Assembly: GCF_030272615.1 (NCBI RefSeq)
Contig: NC_081413.1
Location: forward strand, 556,413,136 to 556,477,135
Direction: 5' to 3'
Source: Cryptomeria japonica
Lineage: Eukaryota > Streptophyta > Pinopsida > Cupressales > Cupressaceae
Length of the DNA stretch: 64,000 nucleotides
Under the pieces are notes generated by a model. That model had not been told where the DNA came from. It made no database searches and saw only the letters and a list, made by a program, of their open reading frames with translations. How positions within the stretch are numbered: the first letter of the stretch is position 1; each line of letters begins with the position of its first letter. This document shows positions 1 to 10,852 of this stretch, piece after piece. Made by a program: the position numbers and the translations under genes.

Positions 1-844
1 AGACACCATTAGTATATGGCCCAAAACTTCATTGGAACAATCCGTAGACAACAAACAAAGAAAAAGATATCAGGAGTCATCCCGGCTACTCTAATCACTT
101 GTGGATATTCTAGAGTAGCGTAGGAACCTGATATAAATAAACAAATAACAAATTGACCAAGTACTTATCAACCAAACCGAATTTTCTTGTCAAAGAATGT
201 TACCATGTCTTGTCTGTGAGGAAGGATGCATCCTTGTGAAGACAGTTGTGTGCAGATGTTTTGATTGGTGGGTTAATGTGATAGGTGGTCATCATTTGAG
301 TAGCTCAAAATGTTTGTTTGGTGTATGTTGCGATGTGTATATACAAGGAATAATATGTTTTGCAATGTTTTTTATTGATTTTGATGTTTTTGTGAATGTT
401 TGAATGTTTTTGGTATATTTTCAAGACAATTTTGAATGAGCAACTCAACGAATCATAAGTAATGGAGAATCCACTTCCATCAATAAGTTTAAGAACATTT
501 GCCCCCAATTGGATGTCAGTATGAAAGCATGACATGAGACACATGAGGTAGTAACCTTGATTGCAGATCAATAACAAGCCATGGTATAAATGATGGATGA
601 ATGGATGCAATGGATGTGATCGCAACAAGTCTGAAATAGAATGGAGCCATAGCCTTTACGAATGACACCTGTTTGCCAGGTTTTCACCACTGTACTTACC
701 CAAGGCGCCACCAAAGTGGTTTTCATCGTTTGGATGAATGATTTTTCTTTACTATTTTCTTGATTTTTTTGTATTTTTTTAGGACTGTTTTTTGAATTTT
801 TTTGGTATTTTTTGCTATTGGAGGAGCCTGATGCTGTGCACAGC
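1..844 (-). other. 3' untranslated part of the Tat-like gypsy element; no gene seen
   Basis: This stretch follows the integrase stop of the minus-strand gypsy element and holds no convincing coding region. On the minus strand it starts with A-rich sequence (T-runs on the plus strand at about 745-820), then a segment near 640-720 that would read in frame as a short conserved-looking peptide but has no recognisable domain. I could not find a polypurine tract or an LTR start here, so the 3' LTR probably lies beyond the left edge of the window. Confidence 0.45.
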
Positions 845-2335
845 TTATGTATGAAATTTTTTTATATGCATTTTGTTGATTGGATCTGTCAGTGGTTCTC
901 CTTCTGAAGTTTCTAATTGATATGCCCTAGACTCGAAGATGATAGTGATGACATATGGACCCAACCAATTGGATTCAAACTTGCCCTGATGTTCTCTATT
1001 CGGTTGGTTGCGAGGATTCTCCCTGAGAACAAGACTTCCTACCTCAAATGTGCAAGGTTTGACTTGATGATTGTTTTTTCTTCTCATGCGTTGTTGATAG
1101 GCTTTTAGGTGGTTGTAGGCAGCTTGTCGCTTTTCATCAAACAATTCCAAGTCTTGAAGACGGGAGAATCGATATGCTTCATCATCTATTAGATTATGCA
1201 AGGAGACCCGTAGAGATGGTATTTCAACCTCAATAGGCAAAATGGCTTTTTCTCCATAAACTAATGAGTATGGGGTTGCACCTATAGGGGTTCAAATTCT
1301 ATTTTGATATGCCCATAGTGTTGGATTTAATCGAATGTGCCAATCACGACCAACATCATTAACTGTCTTTTTGAGGATCCTCAATATGTTTTTATTTGAT
1401 GCTTCGGCTTGACCATTGCCTTGTGGGTAATATGGAGAGGAAAAATAGTGTTGGATATGAAACTTATCACAGAGTTCATGGACATCTTGATTTTTGAAAG
1501 GGAGCCCATTATCTATGATGATGGACATGGGTACACCATACCGATAGATGATGTAATTAAGGATGAATGAGGCGATCTGCTTGTCGGTGACTTGGGTGAG
1601 TAGAACGGCTTCGATCCACTTTGTGAAGTATTATGTGGTGGTAATGATAAATTTATGATCGTTGGATGAAGATGGATGGATTTTACCCACAAGGTCAAGT
1701 CTCCATTGATAAAAGGGCCATGGTGTTGTGATAGGTTGCAATTCCTATGCTGGGGCATGAATCAGATCTCCGTGAACTTGGCACTTCTTGCACTTTTTGA
1801 CAAAGTAGTAGGAGTCTTTTTCCATAGAGGACAAATAATATCCAACAAACATTATTTCCTTTACTAGGGAAGGACCACTTGAGTGAGCCCCACAAATTCC
1901 TTCATGTACCTCTTCCAAGGCTTTTGTTATCTCATCTTGTTCCAAACATCGAAGGAGAGTACCATCAGGACTTCGTCTATATAGGGTTTCGACAATGATG
2001 GTGTATCGAGCGGTTTGGCAGATAAAGGTTTTCCATTGATTGTTTGATTGGTTAGGGGGGAGTGTGTGATCATGTAGGTAAGTGAAAAACTCACCATACC
2101 ATTGGGAGTCATAACCAACAAGGTGACCTATCATTTCAGTTTCAAGGATATCATAAGCAAGGATCCAAAGCTGTTCTACCAAGAACTCATAGCATGTCAA
2201 ATTTTGTAGAAGATACAAGAGAGATGCAATTGTAGCCATTGCGTTGATAGCTCGATTATGATCTCTTGGTACTTGCTCAAATGTGGTAGTCGTAAATGAT
2301 TCTTTGAAAATATCCACCATCCTTTTGTATGGCAT
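845..2335 (-). pseudogene. Integrase of the Tat-like element (three fragments)
   Basis: Minus-strand fragments 2335-1745, about 1744-1528 and 1528-845 together give a full gypsy integrase. The HHCC zinc finger is seen as EVHEGICGAHSS...KKCKKCQVHGD (about 1910-1770). The core carries LDLVGKIHP, then SIIIDNGLPFKN and GNGQAEASNKNI, i.e. a D,D,E set. The C-terminal part has GPYVITIIF...AYQLETSEGEPL and ends near 845. Integrase would insert the cDNA into the chromosome. Stops interrupt it near 1745-1755 and 1292. I saw no chromodomain, as expected for Tat. Confidence 0.85.
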
Positions 2336-2374
2336 GATTTTATCATCCTTTGTTTGGTATTCATTAGTGACTTG

Positions 2375-2878
2375 TCAGATGACTAGCTGGGAATCTCCAT
2401 ATACCTGTAGCTCTTTCAGATTCCATTGAATGGCCAATCTGAGCCCTATGATTAAGGCCTCATATTCTGTTATATTATTCATGCATGGGAAAGTGAGCCT
2501 GTATGACTTCGAGATACTGTCACCTTGAGGTGTGATGAAAAGAATACGTGCCCCCGAGCCATGTATGGTGTATGAACCATCAAAATATAGCTTCCAGGGT
2601 TGTGTAGCTGTGATCATGAAAATTTCCTCATCCAAAAAGTTGGAGATAAGAGGATGGTCACCTTTGAGTGGTGCATCAGCCAACTGATCATCAATAACCT
2701 GTCCCTTGATAGCTTTGTGGTCCACATACTCTAAATAAAATTCACTCAAGATCATAACCCATTTGACCAAGTGGCCTGTCAATGTCACCTTCTGAGTAGG
2801 GACTTGAGTGGATCTATCTTGGCAATGAGTTGTATTTTGTGTGTTAACATGTAGTGCCTCAATTTTTGTGGCTGCCAA
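2375..2878 (-). pseudogene. Second, archaeal-type RNase H of the Tat-like element
   Basis: The motifs WKLYFDGSYTIHGSGARI (about residues 96-113), ITEYEALIIGLRLA and VYGDSQLVI match the archaeal/plant-type RNase H fold, with the D, E and D of the catalytic set present. In the plant Tat lineage this domain was acquired in addition to the normal RNase H and would remove RNA from RNA:DNA hybrids. Its position between the first RNase H and integrase supports the Tat assignment. The tract after GDSQLVI runs into stops before the integrase piece. Confidence 0.8.
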
Positions 2879-2896
2879 GATAACTGCTAGGCAAGA

Positions 2897-3184
2897 TCAC
2901 TCAATAGGTGTGTAATTGAGTTCATAGCCTACCAGTGTTTGAGAGATGTAGTAGACAACACATTTTTTTCCTTCCTCATTATGTTGTGCAAGAAATACTC
3001 CTAATTCTGTGGTTGTAGCTGAAATGTATAACAATAAAGGTTTGCTTGGATTTGGTGGAATCAACAATGGTGTATTCATTAGGTAGTCTTTAAGCATTTG
3101 TAATGCTTGCTGGCATTTTGCATCCCATTGAAAGTGGATATTTTTGTGTAACAAATGGGTGAAGGGATGACATTTATCAGCCAC
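2897..3184 (-). pseudogene. Ty3-type RNase H segment of the Tat-like element
   Basis: This segment follows RT directly and contains KCQQALQMLKDYLMNTPLLIPPNPSKPLLLYISATTTELGVFLAQ, given here as positions 3120-2990 with key residues WDAKCQQA, LLLYISAT and VVYYISQTL. This is the usual RT/RNase H connection in plant gypsy elements. The canonical catalytic carboxylates are not clear. That fits the known decay of this first RNase H in elements that have gained a second one. A stop separates it from the next segment. Confidence 0.72.
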
Positions 3185-3214
3185 TTGTGCAATGAATCAC
3201 CGAATTGATTGTAG

Positions 3215-4081
3215 TCACCCTTGTAATGTCCTCAACTGGCTGATATTCTTTGGAGGTGGCATGTCCATGATTGCCTTGACTTTCACAAGATCTAACTCAA
3301 TGCCTTTACTTGAGATAATGTATCCTAAGAGCTTCCTGGAAGTTACTCCAAAGACACATTTCTTTGGATTGATCCGAACGTGGTATTGTTCTAATCTGTT
3401 GAAGATTTTATCTAGTACAACAAGATGACCCTCTCTTGTTAATGATTTAGCTAGTAAATCATCAACATAATCTTCCATTATGGTGTGCACCATATCATGG
3501 AAGATGGTAGTCCTGGCTCTTTGATATGTTACCCCTGCATTCTTTAGACCAAATGGCATCATATTCCAACAGTATGTTCCCCATGGACATGTGAAAATAG
3601 TTTTGTGTTGATCCTCTGGAGCAATTTTAATCTTGTTGTGTCCTGAAAATCCACCCATAAGAGAAAGCATTGCATGACCTGCTATTAGATTGACAATCAT
3701 GTCGATGTTTGGTAAGGGGAAGTTGTCTTTAGGACATGCTTTGTTCAAATCTATGAAGTCCGTACAGATACAGATGCCACCATTAGGTTTACCAACAAGT
3801 ACAATATTGGAGAATCATTCTGCATAATCGATTGGTTTAATGAAACCAACATCCAAGAGCTTTTTAAGTCCAACCTTGAAAAGAAGGGAAATCTATGGGT
3901 GCATCTTTCTAAGCTTTTCTTTGATAGGTTTAGCTCCTTATGCTACAGTTAGGTGATACATGACCAAATCTGGATCTAAGCCAGGCATGTCAGCATAAGA
4001 CTATGCGAAGTTGACTTGGCACTTCTTGAAGAATTCCACAAATTTTGGTTGTTCTTCTAGAGTTAATAGAGATGCCAAATG
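3215..4081 (-). pseudogene. Reverse transcriptase domain of the Tat-like element
   Basis: Minus-strand translation gives the standard Ty3/gypsy RT order. An N-terminal part (about 4080-3750, several stops) includes DVGFIKPI...SNIVLV.KPNGGI. The intact 3748-3215 part has DLNKACPKDNFPLPNID, ...LMGGFSGHNKI, then TCPWGTYCWNMMPFGLKNAG.TYQRA and the active-site motif MEDYVDDLLAKS, followed by ...INPKKCVFGV...LLGYIIS. Both YVDD aspartates are kept. The enzyme would copy element RNA into DNA in the particle. Stops in the N-terminal part make it non-functional. Confidence 0.88.
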
Positions 4082-4084
4082 TAT

Positions 4085-5531
4085 CTAGTGAGGAGTCTCA
4101 GGGGTCCCCACATTGAATTCTTTTGTTTCCTCTATTAGGATGGTTGATCTCTCATGATTTGTACTAAAGGGGAGGATGTCAAACCTTTCATCCTCAGATG
4201 CCTTAGAGAGGTTTTCACCTTTGGATACGCTCTTTGTTTTTACTTTTTTGGGATCAAAAAGTGCCATGATGTGGTTTTCACTAGAAGATCCATGTTTTAT
4301 TTTAATATTTTTGCAGCTGAAAGGTTTCGCATCTACCCCAAAGTATGCTATGTTGTTAATTTCAATGGAAAGCCCAACTTTATGATCCCCGCTTGGTATA
4401 TTATACTGTAATTCTAGAAAGCCTATGAGTGCCTCATTGTTTTGGAAATGGTTAAGGCATGGGGAATTTGGCTCGTTCCATTCAATGAGTTCGGAATGAA
4501 TGATTTCCATTACTTCATTGATTAAGTTGAGTTCGTGGGAGGTATCAGTAAGGGTTAATATGGAGGCATGAAGTTCATCGATGGTACTCTCCTTGTCAAA
4601 TTTTGGTGTAGGATTTGACATAGGGCCTATGGAAGTTGCTTCTAGCTCAAGAACCCAAAAAGTTTTAATCCATGCTTCTGCATAAACTTGTATATCCTTA
4701 TGAGGTGGAGGGGGTGATTTTTCTTCCTCATCTAAAGTATTTAAATGCACTGAATCCCATTCCCACTCATGTGAGTGTCTCAAAATCACTCTCTGGCATC
4801 CGATTACTATACCAAGTTGGGATGTCTTTTGAATTGAATAGTGCATTAGTTACTGGCTTATGTACTTTTGGAGGTGGGATTGTTGGTGCTACTGATGTTG
4901 TTGGTGCTACTGATGTTGCTGGTGGGGTTATTGGTGCTATTGGTGTTGTTGGTACTATTGATGTTGCTAGTGCTACTGATGGTGTTGGTGGGGTTATTGG
5001 TGTTGTTGGTGTTGTTGGTACTACTGATGCTGCTAATGGGGTTATTGGTGCTGCAGATATAGTCAAGGATTGCATCCTTGGAGTAATTGGTTGATACATG
5101 GGTTTGTTGGGTTTTCCTTTGAATCTAAGCTTATGAAGAGATTCTTTTTGAAAACCTACTCCACTTTTATCTCTTTGTTTCAACTTCGGTTGTAAGGGCT
5201 CTTGTCATCCTTGTTTGCAAGGTCCCAAAGTACTATGGCCATCATAGCTCATTCTTTGCATTATAGTGAAGCCTTTGTCATATTTTGCAGAGGGGAGCTT
5301 AGCCTTTGGGCTTTCTTTGTCGATAGGATCCGTGTAGATCCTTTCTGCCAAGTCTTCATCCATGGTTTTCTCCTCAACTTTTACCAAGCATGAATTATGC
5401 CAAAGTGCAAGTTCTTTTGGCCAGTGGTGTTTGAAGTAAACCTTAGGGTTTGCCATGAGTTCTAGGGGATGTGAGTAACTGCTCAACACAAAAGAGTTGG
5501 CTAAGATTATATTCCCCAGGACCTTCCTCAA
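4085..5531 (-). pseudogene. Protease-RT linker of the Tat-like element, with Pro/Thr-rich repeat
   Basis: Between protease and RT lies about 1.4 kb of low-conservation polyprotein, open in long pieces (5531-5205, 5183-4767, 4846-4085). The first piece ends TIMQRMSYDGHSTLGPCKQG. That resembles the glycine-rich G-patch-like segment sometimes found between protease and RT of plant Tat elements, but the match is only suggestive. The middle is a Pro/Thr/Ala/Val repeat. The last piece is acidic and has no recognised domain. Stops separate the three pieces. Confidence 0.5.
4870..5062. repeat. Imperfect short tandem repeat coding for Pro/Thr/Ala-rich tract
   Basis: The plus strand shows many imperfect copies of a GGTGCTACTGATGTTG-like unit (variants GGTGTTGTTGGTACTACTGATG and similar). 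On the minus strand this encodes repeated TTPI-, TPP- and SVAPT-type peptides in the protease-RT linker of the Tat-like element. The register is kept in multiples of three, so the repeat probably expanded while the frame was still translated. Confidence 0.75.
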
Positions 5532-5553
5532 CCATTTTAATTTTCAATTTCTC

Positions 5554-6279
5554 CTACTTTGGTATAGGGGTGATTAAGTTGGAAAGAGAGGTTTGATTAA
5601 CATATGATGAGGAAGGGATAGCTTCTTTGTTATTAGGTATGGTGATCTTTGGCTGATGGTGAATATTATTACAATATTCAAATGGATTAGCATCACCGAG
5701 GATTGTAATTTCTACCCCATTATGTGGAAACTTGATACATTGGTGATAGGTAGATGGAATGACTTGCATGGCATGTATCCAAGGTCTTCCTAACAAGAGA
5801 TTATATGGCAAAGGAAGGTCTAGAACTTGGCAAACTATATGCTTCACCACTGGCCCAACCCTAATGGGTAATATAACAACTCCTATGGAAGAACATTCTG
5901 CATCATCATATGCCTTGATGGTTATCTTTTTTTTGGCATCCACCGATTCTACTGCATAACCCAATGTTGTGACTAACTGCAAGGTGCATATATTTAAGTT
6001 GGCTCCATTGTCAATCAAGACTTGCTTGATTCTATGTTGGTTTACAAATCCTTCAATATGAAGGGATGCATTATAGGTTTGTTGGAAGTATGTGTTGTCA
6101 CTTTCGGTAAAAGTGAGACATGGTGATGACTTTAGACTACCAGCTATGGCTTGAAATTGATCTATGTTGAGGTTGGTGGGGACGAACACTTCTTGGAGAG
6201 CTTCATCCAAGATTGTTTTATGTGAGAGGGATAGGCGTAAAAGCTCTAATATGGAGACGAGGGCTGGCATCTTATCCAA
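5554..6279 (-). pseudogene. Aspartic protease region of the Tat-like element
   Basis: This 241-codon open stretch carries the pepsin-like retroviral protease motif VLIDNGANLNI at about residues 87-97, followed by the flap-like region and then LLGRPWIHAM...IPST..QC.KFPHN. The D-N-G form of the active-site triplet, in place of D-S/T-G, is common in plant Tat elements and need not be damage. The protease would cut the Gag-Pol polyprotein. It lies between gag and RT, as expected for Ty3/gypsy. A closely similar C-terminal stretch (KLGHP...KFPHN) occurs at the right end of the window, near 63650-63720, in another minus-strand gypsy remnant. Confidence 0.8.
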
Positions 6280-6292
6280 TTGCTTTACAAGA

Positions 6293-8072
6293 CTATTGTT
6301 TGGGGAGGGGTGTCATTCCTTGTGGTGCCGCTCGAATAGTAATCTTGCTACGACATGTAACAATGTTGCATGCAAGATTTGGATCTTTGATGGTAAGAGT
6401 TGCAACTTGTTCATCCACATCATAAAGGTGATTCACAATATAATTATATGCGGCTTGTGTGTAATTGGTTGTTGTATCTGTGTATCTCCCTGAGGTGGAA
6501 AGACCCCTTTGATCATGTGATGGAAGTGGATTCTTGAACATTAAGTGATCATCATTGGATGTTTTAGGGTCATGTCCTTCAATTTTAATTTCTCCTCTAT
6601 CAATAAGATCCTGAACAAGATCTTTCAATTGATGGCAATTTCTTTTCTTATGCCCTCTTCCTTGCTGAAATTCACAATGTTCATGATCTCACCACCATGT
6701 AGGCTTGACCTGAGGCTTATAATTGGATGTTTTTGGTAAGTTCACAAGATTGGAGGATACCAATTGATGTAAGATCATTTTGATAGGCTCCCCTAAGGGT
6801 GTATATGTGTATTTTGGCTTGTAGTTTTGTTGCTTTTTTTTTGGTTCCTCTTGTTGTGTATTGCGACCTTGATTTTGTGGATTAGTGATGGTGTTGTTGT
6901 TGGGAGGGGGATTTTGTCCTGCAAACCTGACCACAGGTTGTGCAATTTTTATTGTTCTTGCATCCACTATCCCGTCATTGACAATGTTCTTGTTTTTGTT
7001 CCAAAATTTTGGTTTATCACTATTATAATGCGGATGAGGACCATCCTTGGGTTCATTGTAAATTTTGATAAGTCCCTTTTCGATGAGGGTTCTTTCACAT
7101 TTTAGTCCTTGAGTGATCATTTCTTCAAATGATTATGTACCCTTCATGTCTAAATGAAATTCCATTTCATCATTTAAGTTGGAAATGAAAATTTCCACTA
7201 ATTCTTGCTCAGGTAGATGAAGGGAGCGTCTACTAGACAATTGCCTCCACCGTTGTAGGAAAGTTGAGAACTCCCCTAGTTTTTGTTTGGTGTTGCACAA
7301 ATCTGCCATGGTGACATCCTGTTCTATGTTGTGTGCATAATGAACAATGAATTTTTGGACCAGTTCCTCAAATGTTCTAATGCCACCTGATAGTCGTGAA
7401 AACCATTGTGTGGTTGTGCTTCCCAAACTTTGTGGAAAGAGGCGCATTAGATATGTGTCCTCATAGGCCACCTCTAAACAAGCTGAGTGAAATTCTCGTA
7501 CATGGTCCCTAGGATCTCCTTTGCCCCTATACTTTTCAAATTTGGGTGTTTTGAACCCTCGTGTAAAAGGTGGCATAAGAATGTTCCTATCAAAAGGATA
7601 GGGACAAATGTTGTTAAGTGAGAACTGAATAGTTTTCAGGCCACTATTTAGTTATTAAGCGAGATTTTCTACTTGTTACCTCAACATGTCTATTTCTGAA
7701 GGAGGAGGAGGAGGTGGAGGATTCCCTTGATGATTAGGGTCAATGTGGAAGTTATCTCTACCTCCTCCACCGTCATGATGGCTATGTTGCTCGAATGTTT
7801 ATCATATTTGCATTGTATCAAAGTTGGAGGGCAGTTTGGCACCCTCTTGAGCAAGTCTTAAGAAATGAGCATTTGCATTGTTTCTAAGAATTTCATCAAA
7901 GAGTCTATTGAATTTTGGGATTATGTTGTGCTCTTTCTATATCTTTTGGAGTTGGATTGTTGGGATCTTCATCATTAGTGCCTCCTCCAAAGGCCTCATG
8001 ATAGTCATTGAGGTTTTCTTCCTCCTCTTCAATTTTTGGTTTTCGGTTTCTCATTGATCTTGTTTGAGCCAT
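6293..8072 (-). pseudogene. gag: Gag of the Tat-like element (broken)
   Basis: The probable start is the ATG at 8072 on the minus strand (MAQTRSMRNRKPKIEE...), which opens an acidic N-terminal stretch that meets a stop near 7898. Gag-like sequence resumes and a long intact part, 7576-7133, has the look of a plant retrotransposon gag domain: a GDPRDHVREF segment, ...TQWFSRL... and ...FISNLNDEMEFHLDMKG at its end. A basic, proline- and asparagine-rich part follows (7120-6689), then a zinc-finger-like HCEFQQGRGHKKRNC at about 6680-6640 that contains C and H residues but not the canonical CX2CX4HX4C. Gag would form the virus-like particle and package RNA. At least two stops interrupt it. Confidence 0.75.
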
Positions 8073-8130
8073 GTTTTTAAAAGTTGATGTTTGTAAAAGT
8101 GATTTATGAGGTGGTGATGAAATGTTTGAT

Positions 8131-8590
8131 GGAAGACAAGTTTTTGGTGAAATGTTTGGTAGAAGATAGATCTCTTAATACTGGAGGTTGGATTTCAACA
8201 AAGTTCTTTGTGAATTGCTCTTGTGTTTTTCAACAATTTTGATGTGATGAGGTATAGCAAGGTTTGAGATGTGTTACAATCCAAGCTACCTAGTAATGAG
8301 AGGATGCACTCATAAACTAGTTTTTACCTATCTAGATGTGTAGAAATGCCTCTTAGGATGGAAGACTAAGTTTTTTGTGAAATTTTTGGTAGAAGATAGA
8401 TCTCTTAATACTGGAGGTTGGATGTCAACAAAGTTCTTTGTGAATTGCTCTTATGTTTTTCAACAATTTTGATGTGATGAGGACTAGCAAGGTTTGAGAT
8501 GTGTTACAATCCAAGCTACCTAGTAATGAGAGGATGCACTCATAAACTAGTTTTAAACTATCTAGATATGTAGAAATGCCTCTTAGGATG
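8131..8590. repeat. 230-bp tandem duplication in the leader of the Tat-like element
   Basis: Copy 1 (8131-8360) and copy 2 (8361-8590) lie head to tail with a 230-bp period and only scattered substitutions. Both contain AGAAGATAGATCTCTTAATA (8161 and 8391) and both end TAGAAATGCCTCTTAGGATG (8341-8360 and 8571-8590). They lie upstream of the gag start on the minus strand, in the untranslated leader. The few differences suggest the duplication is recent relative to the decay of the coding region. Confidence 0.92.
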
Positions 8591-10028
8591 ATTGATCCTA
8601 GATGTAGAGACACTCTAAAATGATTTGTTGGTTTCGTTTAAGCAATATCTAAAAGTACTAAGGATAAAAACCTTTTTGTGTTTGAGAGTTGAATGGATTT
8701 GTGATGCTTGGATGTGAAAGTGAGTAGGATATATGTCTTAATAAAATTCTTCCGTTATGAAAGGGGTATCTACTTCTTCCTCTCTTACAGGGGTTGGTGG
8801 TTCCCCTTGAGCTTCGTTGTATGTGATACAGATTTGAGGAAAGAAAGCAGGATTGATCTTGCCCCCTTTGTTCTTGGGATAATCAAAAGCTCTATACTGA
8901 ATGAAATCTCTATTGCTCAAAGGCTCTGTTAAATTCATTGGATTTTCCTTGAAGGTACAAGTGCATATGATGCAAGAATACCCTATGTGAAAGAAATAGT
9001 TGTCTATTGATATAAAAAAAATTCCTTTTCTTGATAAAAGCTTTTGAACCAAGTTGTGTCTTCTTCAATTTGGTCTTTTGATGAAGACTCCTTTTTGTCA
9101 ACATATGAGTGATGGTCATACAAACTGATACTTTGTTTTCACTTGTTGATGTTGTTTTGTTCATCAATATTTGATGTAGATTTGTTGGATGGATACTTGG
9201 TTTCAATTGTTTTGAATTTCTTTGACAAGAAAACACAGCAAGCACACAAGCACAATAATCTTGCCCCTTTTCAATAAAGGCACAACAGGTGTGGGTCTAA
9301 ATCAACCCAATCATGAACTTTTTGACCCTTTATAAATATATTTTATGTTCCCAAATCCTAAAGTCGACCCAAATTATTACAGGTCTGAAACAAGATGAAG
9401 ACAATTCAAACACTTTTTATCCCTAAGGTCATGGCTAGTTGCGATATTTTCAGCCCACATCTTGATATTTCTTCGACTTTGGTACTACATACCTTATGAA
9501 TCTCATTGTGGCAGGTAAGGATGTGATATACTAAGTCTTGCGTGAGCATAATATATAGATGATCCCTATGATGGGGGAGTCACCACTTTCATCAAGCTAC
9601 AAGTAGCTTTTCAAAAAGCCTTGTTTCTACTCAAGGAAATATGTATGGTGAATATCTTGGGAGAAAAACCATATATGCTCTTGCACTAAAATTTTCACAA
9701 ATATCCTCAATCAATAGAAAATTTAGAGTTACTAACACTTTTCTCTTGCACCTAGGACCACAAGAGCCAAGGGAGAGGATAGTGTGTGTTATAAATAGGA
9801 CTACTCTACAGTTTTGCACAAGCGTGCCAATCATGAAAAACACTTGTTCTTTTTAGCCTTTTAGTGCAATATGATATATTTACTACTTTGAGATGTTGCT
9901 CCAACAACCATGGGGTTCTTTTTAATTCCACAAAGAAATTTGTTTTCTAACTAGGAAAATGAAATCCTAGTCAACAAAATGAAAGCACGTTTGCTTAAAG
10001 TAAAATTGTTTTGTAAATAAAATGGATA
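8591..10028. other. Leader or LTR remnant; no gene identified
   Basis: No convincing coding region is present. On the minus strand, 9586-9567 reads TGGTGACTCC followed by CCCATCATAG; its first ten bases resemble the tRNA-Arg-type primer binding site (TGGCGACTCC) used by some Tat elements. If so, 8073-9566 is the 5' leader and DNA above 9590 would be the end of the 5' LTR. No LTR edge ending in CA is visible next to it and no second copy was found, so this is weak. A plus-strand TATAAATAG occurs near 9791. The junction with the copia LTR is near 10029. Confidence 0.3.
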
Positions 10029-10781
10029 AGCTTAAGCGGATCTGCATTGGCATTGAGTGTTGTTACCAGATTATTGTAATACCTGTTGATCTCTAACCAC
10101 TTCAATAGTTGAGAAATCCCTTAACAGGGTGGCTTTAATAGGCTTGCTGTAAATCCTTTAACAGGGTGACTCAAAACCGTTGAGTTCTTGAAATCCTCTA
10201 ACAAGGTAACCTTTAATAGGGTTTAACCCTTAACCAGGTACTCTAGCCATCCCTTAACTGGGTCATCCCTAATAGGATCGGTTCCTAACATAACCCATTG
10301 TATCAGTCTTTAACCGAACAAGGCTCCTAACAAAGCAGACTTCTAAAGAGTTCAAAACAAGCTTGTGGGTATTCATCCCCACCGTGGTTTTTCCTAGTTG
10401 GGTTTCCATGTCAAAAATATGTGTGTCATGTGTGATGTCTTTTTCATGTGATGCTATATTTTTTTCTGTCTAGCAGTGAATCATGTTGATCTAGTTGCTT
10501 ATATGTATATCTTTGATGGTAGATTACTTGTTCATGCATTAGAGTGAAATGGAAATTAAGTGCTAGATTGTATGAGAAGATAAGTGTCAAATAGTTTATG
10601 CTTGTCTCAATTATTCTGGGTTTTGTCAGTTGTACCCTGTTTAAGGATCGGTGTCACTGTTTGTTTGTCAATGCACAATGTCTACAGACAAACTGGTTTA
10701 AGAGTGTGTTTTTGTCTATACTGATTCACCCCCCCCCTCTCAGTACCGGTTGGGTGCTACTCATTCATCATTGTGTTAACA
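10029..10781 (+). repeat. 5' LTR fragment of the plus-strand copia element
   Basis: This segment matches 15913-16617 closely, beginning at CTTAAGCGGATCTGCATTGG, and ends ...GTGTTAACA just before the primer binding site. The upstream part of the LTR, represented at 15217-15912 in the 3' copy, is missing. It contains several copies of a motif like CCCTTAACAGGGT (10110-10275) and a C-run near 10730 whose length differs from that of the 3' LTR. Confidence 0.88.
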
Positions 10782-10783
10782 AT

Positions 10784-10795
10784 TGGTATCAGAGC
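10784..10795 (+). promoter_or_regulatory. Primer binding site, initiator-Met tRNA type
   Basis: TGGTATCAGAGC is the standard plant initiator-methionine tRNA primer binding site. It lies two bases after the LTR end ...TTAACA at 10781. This fixes the element's orientation and the right edge of its 5' LTR. Confidence 0.93.
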
Positions 10796-10852
10796 ATCCT
10801 CGAGGTCCTTTATGTTATAAGCTTAACCGCTTGAGGTAAAGATCCCAGTCTA

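Larger units (their letters stand above)
845..8072 (-). mobile_element. Degenerate Tat-like Ty3/gypsy LTR retrotransposon, internal region
   Basis: Read on the minus strand the order is gag, aspartic protease, linker, reverse transcriptase, Ty3-type RNase H, a second archaeal-type RNase H, integrase. RT followed by RNase H and integrase is the Ty3/gypsy order. The additional archaeal-type RNase H is known as a mark of the plant Tat lineage (Ogre, Retand and relatives). Several in-frame stops break the polyprotein, including in gag near 7890 and between the RNase H and integrase segments, so the copy is dead. LTRs were not delimited: the 3' one seems to be outside the window and the 5' one, if present, lies between 8600 and 10028. 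Confidence 0.8.

Noticed and set aside
180..200. Short similarity of the left edge (TTTTCTTGTCAAAG) to 9211-9235 as an LTR pair
   Set aside because: The match is short and in inverted orientation, which LTRs are not.
4672..5094. Plus-strand ORF with collagen-like GVVGATDV repeats
   Set aside because: It is the antisense of the Pro/Thr-rich linker repeat of the Tat-like pol, which fits the flanking minus-strand domains.
9567..9586. Firm primer binding site and 5' LTR edge for the Tat-like element
   Set aside because: Only about ten bases resemble the tRNA-Arg-type site and no LTR partner was found; kept as a weak note only.
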